This document shows positions 60,167-64,000 of a DNA stretch of 64,000 bases, in pieces; position 1 is the stretch's first letter; the number at the start of each line of letters is the position of its first letter. This DNA comes from Paracoccaceae bacterium (lineage in GTDB: Bacteria; Pseudomonadota; Alphaproteobacteria; Rhodobacterales; Rhodobacteraceae). Both the position numbers and the translations under genes were made by a program. Under the pieces are notes generated by a model, which was given only the letters and a program-made list of their open reading frames with translations, was not told where the DNA came from and ran no database searches. The stretch lies in assembly GCA_022824005.1 (NCBI GenBank), contig JAJEBG010000060.1:1-64000 (forward strand). The letters are read 5' to 3'.

Positions 60167-61735
60167 CTAAAGTTTTGTTGAACGATGGATATCTTCGAAA
60201 AAGGGTGTGAACTGACGGAAGTTTTCAGCGAACAGAGACTTGACCCGCCCAGCCGAATGGTCGTAAGCTAATTGGTCCTGCCACGATCTTTTCGGAAGCA
60301 ATAAATGATGGGGCACTCCAGTGGCCGCGATCGGAATCTGTAATCCGAAAACGTCTTCTCTCGTAAATCCAGCTTGATCCAATCGTCCGTTCAGAGCGGC
60401 GGCCAGAAGGGCGCGGGTAAATCCGATTGGCATACGTTGGCCAACGCCATATCCACCGCCTGACCAACCCGTATTGACGAGCCAACATTGTGATTGATTT
60501 TTTTCAATTCTCTTCCGCAAAAGATCGCCATAAATTTTGGGATGAAGAGGTAGAAATGGATGACCAAAACAGGCCGAGAACACCGGCGTCGGATCGGAGA
60601 TTCCTTGTTCCGTACCGGCAACTTTGGCCGTGAAACCGGAGAGAAAATGATAAATGGCTTGATCAGCCGTCAATCTGGCAATCGGCGGAAGAACACCAAA
60701 AGCATCACAGGTCAACATAAAGACATGTTTTGCGGGGCCCGCCATACCCGATGCTGACGAATGAGGAATCGAGTCAATTGGATAAGCGCAGCGGGTATTC
60801 TCGGTGATCGAAGAATCGGAGAAATCTAATTCACAGGTCTCGGAATCAAAGCCCATATTCTCAATAATGGTGCCAAATTTGGACGTTGCCCCGTAGATTT
60901 CCGGCTCCGCCTCGGGATCAAGATTGAATGTTTTTGCGTAACACCCCCCTTCAATATTGAAGACCCCTTGCGACGACCAACCATGTTCATCATCGCCAAT
61001 GAGGACTCGGCCTGACACTGACGATAGAGTTGTTTTTCCTGTTCCTGACAAACCAAAGAAAATCGCCGTATCGTCAGGATCGCCTTGCGTATGATTGGCC
61101 GAACAATGCATTGACATCACACCCTGCTCGGGCAAAATCCGGTTCATAATGGTAAAAACTGATTTCTTTATCTCGCCCGCGTAACCCGTGCCTGCGATGA
61201 TGACAGCACGTTTTTCAAAATTGATCGCGACCACACTTTCAGAATTACAACCGTGTCTCTTCGGCTCGGGTATGAAATTGGGGCAATCAATGATCAGGTA
61301 ATCGGCCCGACGGTCACATTTGATATCACGTAGCAAATGGCGAATAAATAGACTGTGCCAAGCAAATTCTGTGGCGACTCGGATATGGACCTGACAATTT
61401 GGATCCGCACCTGCGACCAAGTCCTGAACAAAAATCTCGCGCCCCGCAAGGTAAGCAGAGATATCTTGCCACAGCGTTTCAAAACTTTCGTGAGACATGC
61501 TTTGGTTGGCGTCGCGCCAGATGGGTTCATCTGTTTCGACAATGTATTTGTTCTTCGGTGAGCGACCGGTAAATTTTCCGGTCTTGACGAGAAGAGCTCC
61601 GCCCGACCCAAGTCGGCCTTCACCCCTTTTGAGTGCCCACTCCATTAAATTCGGAATGTTGGCACCTATGTGGCATATCGTCGAAGCGGGCAATTCAATG
61701 CCTCCACTCACCGGCCGCGAGAAATTATCGCTCAT
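60167..61735 (-). CDS. pckA: ATP-dependent phosphoenolpyruvate carboxykinase
   Basis: A 522-residue enzyme that turns oxaloacetate into PEP, the entry of gluconeogenesis. The ATP site is FFGLSGTGKTTLSSVSGR, followed by metal-site residues in LIGDDEHGW, and NTGWSGGGYGVGQRMPIGFTRALL lies near the C-terminal third. A short insertion (NHTQGDPDD) replaces the usual NxGEKGD ahead of the ATP loop. The gene looks intact. It lies 18 bases after the transporter gene on the same strand. Confidence 0.95.
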   Translation of the reverse strand: MSDNFSRPVSGGIELPASTICHIGANIPNLMEWALKRGEGRLGSGGALLVKTGKFTGRSPKNKYIVETDEPIWRDANQSMSHESFETLWQDISAYLAGREIFVQDLVAGADPNCQVHIRVATEFAWHSLFIRHLLRDIKCDRRADYLIIDCPNFIPEPKRHGCNSESVVAINFEKRAVIIAGTGYAGEIKKSVFTIMNRILPEQGVMSMHCSANHTQGDPDDTAIFFGLSGTGKTTLSSVSGRVLIGDDEHGWSSQGVFNIEGGCYAKTFNLDPEAEPEIYGATSKFGTIIENMGFDSETCELDFSDSSITENTRCAYPIDSIPHSSASGMAGPAKHVFMLTCDAFGVLPPIARLTADQAIYHFLSGFTAKVAGTEQGISDPTPVFSACFGHPFLPLHPKIYGDLLRKRIEKNQSQCWLVNTGWSGGGYGVGQRMPIGFTRALLAAALNGRLDQAGFTREDVFGLQIPIAATGVPHHLLLPKRSWQDQLAYDHSAGRVKSLFAENFRQFTPFFEDIHRSTKL

Positions 61736-61753
61736 GAGGTTTTTCCATTAAAA

Positions 61754-62386
61754 TCAGGAGTTTCTTATCTGCATCATTCGTAAGGTAATTTGACGAAACG
61801 GAACCAAGGCCACCAATGCGACACAGATTTTGACCATAAAGTCAGCGACAGCAAGACTGACCCAGAGAGGGGCCACCGCGCCAAAACCAAGGATTGAGAC
61901 GCTTTCATTGGCCCACGAGACATCGTTCGATTTTTCCAAAAAGGTGAGTTGCGCCGCAAAAGCGATGGAAAAGAAGAGCACCGTATCCACGGCGGAACCG
62001 ACAAAGGTTGAGATGACCGGTGGTGTCCACCATGGCGTTCCACGACGCAATCGGTCAAACAACAACACATCAAGAAGTTGCGCGACTAGAAAAGCCGTGG
62101 CCGATCCTATCGCAATTCGAAAAGTGATTAGAGGGCCGTTTGGACCTTCAATGAGCGAGGCCACGAGTGAGCACAAAATTCCAACCAAAAATCCAAAATA
62201 AACCACACGACGCGCCGTTTGCGGCCCAAGCACGCGATTGGTCACATCCGTCACCAAAAAGGCGAACGGATAAACGAAAGCTCCCCAAGTGAGCGAATTT
62301 CCAAAGAGAAATTGCACCAGAATATTTGACGCAACCACAATAGCCGCCATTGTGATGGCGGCCATGACCACAAATGTTTGATTCAC
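61754..62386 (-). CDS. YhhQ-family queuosine-precursor transporter
   Basis: A 210-residue inner-membrane protein with six hydrophobic helices and the family core FVYPFAFLVTDVTNRVLGP, the VUT/DUF165 signature. YhhQ imports preQ0 or preQ1 for queuosine in tRNA. No preQ1 riboswitch fold is clear ahead of the gene, so the specific substrate rests on family. It precedes pckA by 18 bases. Confidence 0.85.
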   Translation of the reverse strand: MNQTFVVMAAITMAAIVVASNILVQFLFGNSLTWGAFVYPFAFLVTDVTNRVLGPQTARRVVYFGFLVGILCSLVASLIEGPNGPLITFRIAIGSATAFLVAQLLDVLLFDRLRRGTPWWTPPVISTFVGSAVDTVLFFSIAFAAQLTFLEKSNDVSWANESVSILGFGAVAPLWVSLAVADFMVKICVALVALVPFRQITLRMMQIRNS

Positions 62387-62735
62387 TGCTCAATTGACCT
62401 GTCTAAAAAAGCGACTCATTCGCCATGCCTGCCTCACATAATTGATTCTTCGGCCTACGCCAAAGATAAAATGAACGATATGTTTTTTTGGCAATCTGCT
62501 GGATATATTTCCGACCAAAGGATAGCGGGGCTTGACTCGCCTCTCTCACATTTTCAAGGCAATGGTCACGCCGACACAAATGGCGTATCCGCCACCGGCT
62601 GACAAAAAAGGCATTGATTCAGCGAATGATGATTTCATACCTTCTTGCTGGTGCGGGCCGCTTTCACTTTACCTGTTGAATGGGATGAAATCGGCTCACG
62701 CCATGACTTTGATGGATATGGGTGAGTGCCCACCA
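62387..62735. other. Intergenic region, possible small ORF
   Basis: Between the transporter gene and the aminotransferase. The only notable item is a minus-strand frame of 30 codons (62546-62638) ending AGGGYAICVGVTIALKM, with a glycine-rich hydrophobic core that could be the tail of a lost gene. No ribosome site decides it. A preQ1 aptamer is not evident. Confidence 0.35.
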
Positions 62736-63923
62736 TTACAATCCGGCTTTCACCATCGCTTGAGCTAAAATGGCTACCGACGCTTTGTTCAAGCCCGCCA
62801 CATTGATGCGACCGTCACTGACCATGTATATGGCCGCCCTCTTGCGCATCTCAAGGACTTGTGTGCGACTCGCGCCAAGCAATGAAAACATACCCCGATG
62901 TGAAGAGAGAAAGCCAAAGCGATCCGACCCAGTCAATTGTCTGAGCTCGGCCGACAAGCGGGCCCGGAGGTCGAGCATACTCACTCGGATGGTCTCCAAC
63001 TCATGCAACCATTCCTGCCGCAAGCCCTCCTCATTTTCCAGAATCATCGTCACCAATCGGGCCCCATGATCGGGGGGAAAAGAAAAGTTCTGCCGATTTA
63101 AGTGTGACAAGGTGGCTTGTGCCAAATCGCTCGCTTTCGCCGACTCGGCCACGGCGATGAGAACTCCCGCCCGCTCTCGATAAATGCCAAAGTTCTTGGA
63201 GCAACTCACCGCAATGAGAATCTCGGGAAGTTGTTCGGCGAGAGTTCTGACACCATAGGCATCTTCCTCAATCCCATCGCCAAATCCCTGATAAGCGATA
63301 TCGACGAGCGGGATGATTCCTTTTGCCGCCACCTGCTCTCTTAATTCCAGCCATTGTGAACGATTAAGATTGGCACCGGTTGGATTATGACAACAACCGT
63401 GCAAAATGAGGACATCGCCTGCATTGGCCGAGGCTAAATCCCGCATCATACCGTCAAAGTCCACCGACCGTGCTTCCTGATCAAAGTAGCGGTAGGTCTC
63501 AATGGGCAATCCCACATGTTTGGCCATTGACAGATGATTGGGCCAGGAGGGATCAGAAACCCACACACGTGCATCGGGGGCGGCGAGACGGGTAAGTTCA
63601 AATGCTTGCCGAACCGCGCCGGTGCCGCCGGGGGTGTGAATGGAGGCTATTCGATCCGATGGAGACGAATGACCGAGAGTCAGCGAAACAATCGCCGCTC
63701 TGAACGACTCATCACCGGCAATTTTCGTGTAACTCTTGGTGGTCTCACGATTCCACAATATCTTTTCAGCTTTTTTGACGGCTGACATAATCGGTGTCGC
63801 CCCCGTGGAATCGCGATAGACACCCACACCCAAATCAATTTTATCACGGCGATTATCGCCTTTGAATTCTTCAATCAGGCGAATGATTTTGTCTTCGGGC
63901 TGGGCTTGGAGTGAATTCAACAT
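62736..63923 (-). CDS. Aromatic-amino-acid/aspartate aminotransferase (TyrB-like)
   Basis: A 395-residue PLP enzyme of class I. The start IDLGVGVYRDSTGATPIM is the family opening; the PLP lysine is in AVSCSKNFGIYRERAG, and the substrate-binding arginines follow. The HGCCHNPTGANL block stands near residue 185 and the conserved DIAYQGFG near 215. It transfers amino groups between aspartate or aromatic amino acids and 2-oxoglutarate. Motifs do not separate AspC from TyrB function. The last 77 bases of the window hold its ribosome site (aaaggatg) and a weak 7-bp hairpin at 63951-63974. Confidence 0.93.
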   Translation of the reverse strand: MLNSLQAQPEDKIIRLIEEFKGDNRRDKIDLGVGVYRDSTGATPIMSAVKKAEKILWNRETTKSYTKIAGDESFRAAIVSLTLGHSSPSDRIASIHTPGGTGAVRQAFELTRLAAPDARVWVSDPSWPNHLSMAKHVGLPIETYRYFDQEARSVDFDGMMRDLASANAGDVLILHGCCHNPTGANLNRSQWLELREQVAAKGIIPLVDIAYQGFGDGIEEDAYGVRTLAEQLPEILIAVSCSKNFGIYRERAGVLIAVAESAKASDLAQATLSHLNRQNFSFPPDHGARLVTMILENEEGLRQEWLHELETIRVSMLDLRARLSAELRQLTGSDRFGFLSSHRGMFSLLGASRTQVLEMRKRAAIYMVSDGRINVAGLNKASVAILAQAMVKAGL

Positions 63924-64000
63924 TCTTCATCCTTTCGGTGGGCGGGCCTCGAGGACATCGGTCGGCGTGTCCTCGTCTCACTCCTGATATAGGAAAATCC

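Noticed and set aside
62546-62638. Minus-strand 30-codon frame as a gene
   Set aside because: Protein-like but very short, no clear ribosome site and no family recognised.
62387-62735. preQ1 riboswitch ahead of the queuosine-precursor transporter
   Set aside because: I could not fold the expected short pseudoknot with its A-rich tail near the start codon.
63951-63974. Hairpin at the right window edge
   Set aside because: Only 7 bp with a 10-base loop and no T tract; too weak to call.

Overview
The window looks like a chromosomal segment of an alphaproteobacterium. The evidence is a 16S-Ile-Ala-23S-5S-fMet rRNA operon of alphaproteobacterial type, a 41-residue bL36 without zinc cysteines, the rsmB-heparinase-purH-lspA-M16-mutL gene order, a DinB with an N-terminal four-cysteine motif, and a MutL carrying the endonuclease motif with no MutH in sight. 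I cannot name the order from sequence alone. Most of the window has moderate GC. Two blocks are visibly richer in GC and look acquired: 1-740 and about 48.0-57.4 kb.

Layout. 1-740: a VapBC-type toxin-antitoxin pair. 822-6335: a complete rRNA operon on the minus strand, with terminator, leader boxA and promoter. 6.4-17 kb: housekeeping and stress genes (MsrPQ periplasmic methionine sulfoxide repair, ClpB behind a heat-shock-type promoter, PyrF, DinB, an N-formylglutamate amidohydrolase-like protein, a DnaQ-like exonuclease, KatG). 17.2-18.1 kb: tRNA-Val, rpmJ and a secreted CIA30-domain protein. 18.1-26.6 kb: one minus-strand operon with an acyl-CoA synthetase, a complete LIV-type ABC transporter and a phenylacetate-CoA-ligase-like enzyme, which suggests uptake and CoA activation of an organic acid. 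27.4-30 kb: a Gfo/Idh/MocA oxidoreductase, a bacterial voltage-gated sodium channel, and the 5' relic of a formate dehydrogenase gene. 30.1-40.6 kb: a long minus-strand operon from a small unrecognised ORF through rsmB, heparinase, purH, lspA, a DUF3035 lipoprotein and two M16 proteins (one without the zinc site) to mutL. 40.6-47.6 kb: rbfA-truB and rpsO-pnp, separated by an acyl-CoA ligase and dapB on the opposite strand.

47.6-57.4 kb is an accessory island between pnp and zapE. In order it holds an IS30-family relic, a gene pair of an XRE/ImmA-type metalloprotease and a DUF4411 PIN-like protein, a small cysteine-tailed ORF, a Tn3-family transposase relic, the 3' end of a broken MFS transporter gene, a frameshifted LacI regulator, a repeated operator-like site, an intact ugpBAEC glycerol-3-phosphate transporter operon whose fifth gene encodes an endonuclease/exonuclease/phosphatase-fold hydrolase, and a second copy of the same Tn3 relic. 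In E. coli the fifth gene of this operon is the phosphodiesterase ugpQ, so the hydrolase may be an unrelated functional replacement. This is the most interesting lead in the window.

57.4-64 kb returns to core genes: zapE, a sirtuin of desuccinylase type, bacterioferritin, pckA, a queuosine-precursor transporter and an aromatic/aspartate aminotransferase. I saw no CRISPR array, prophage or intact transposase. All family assignments come from reading motifs, not from database searches.
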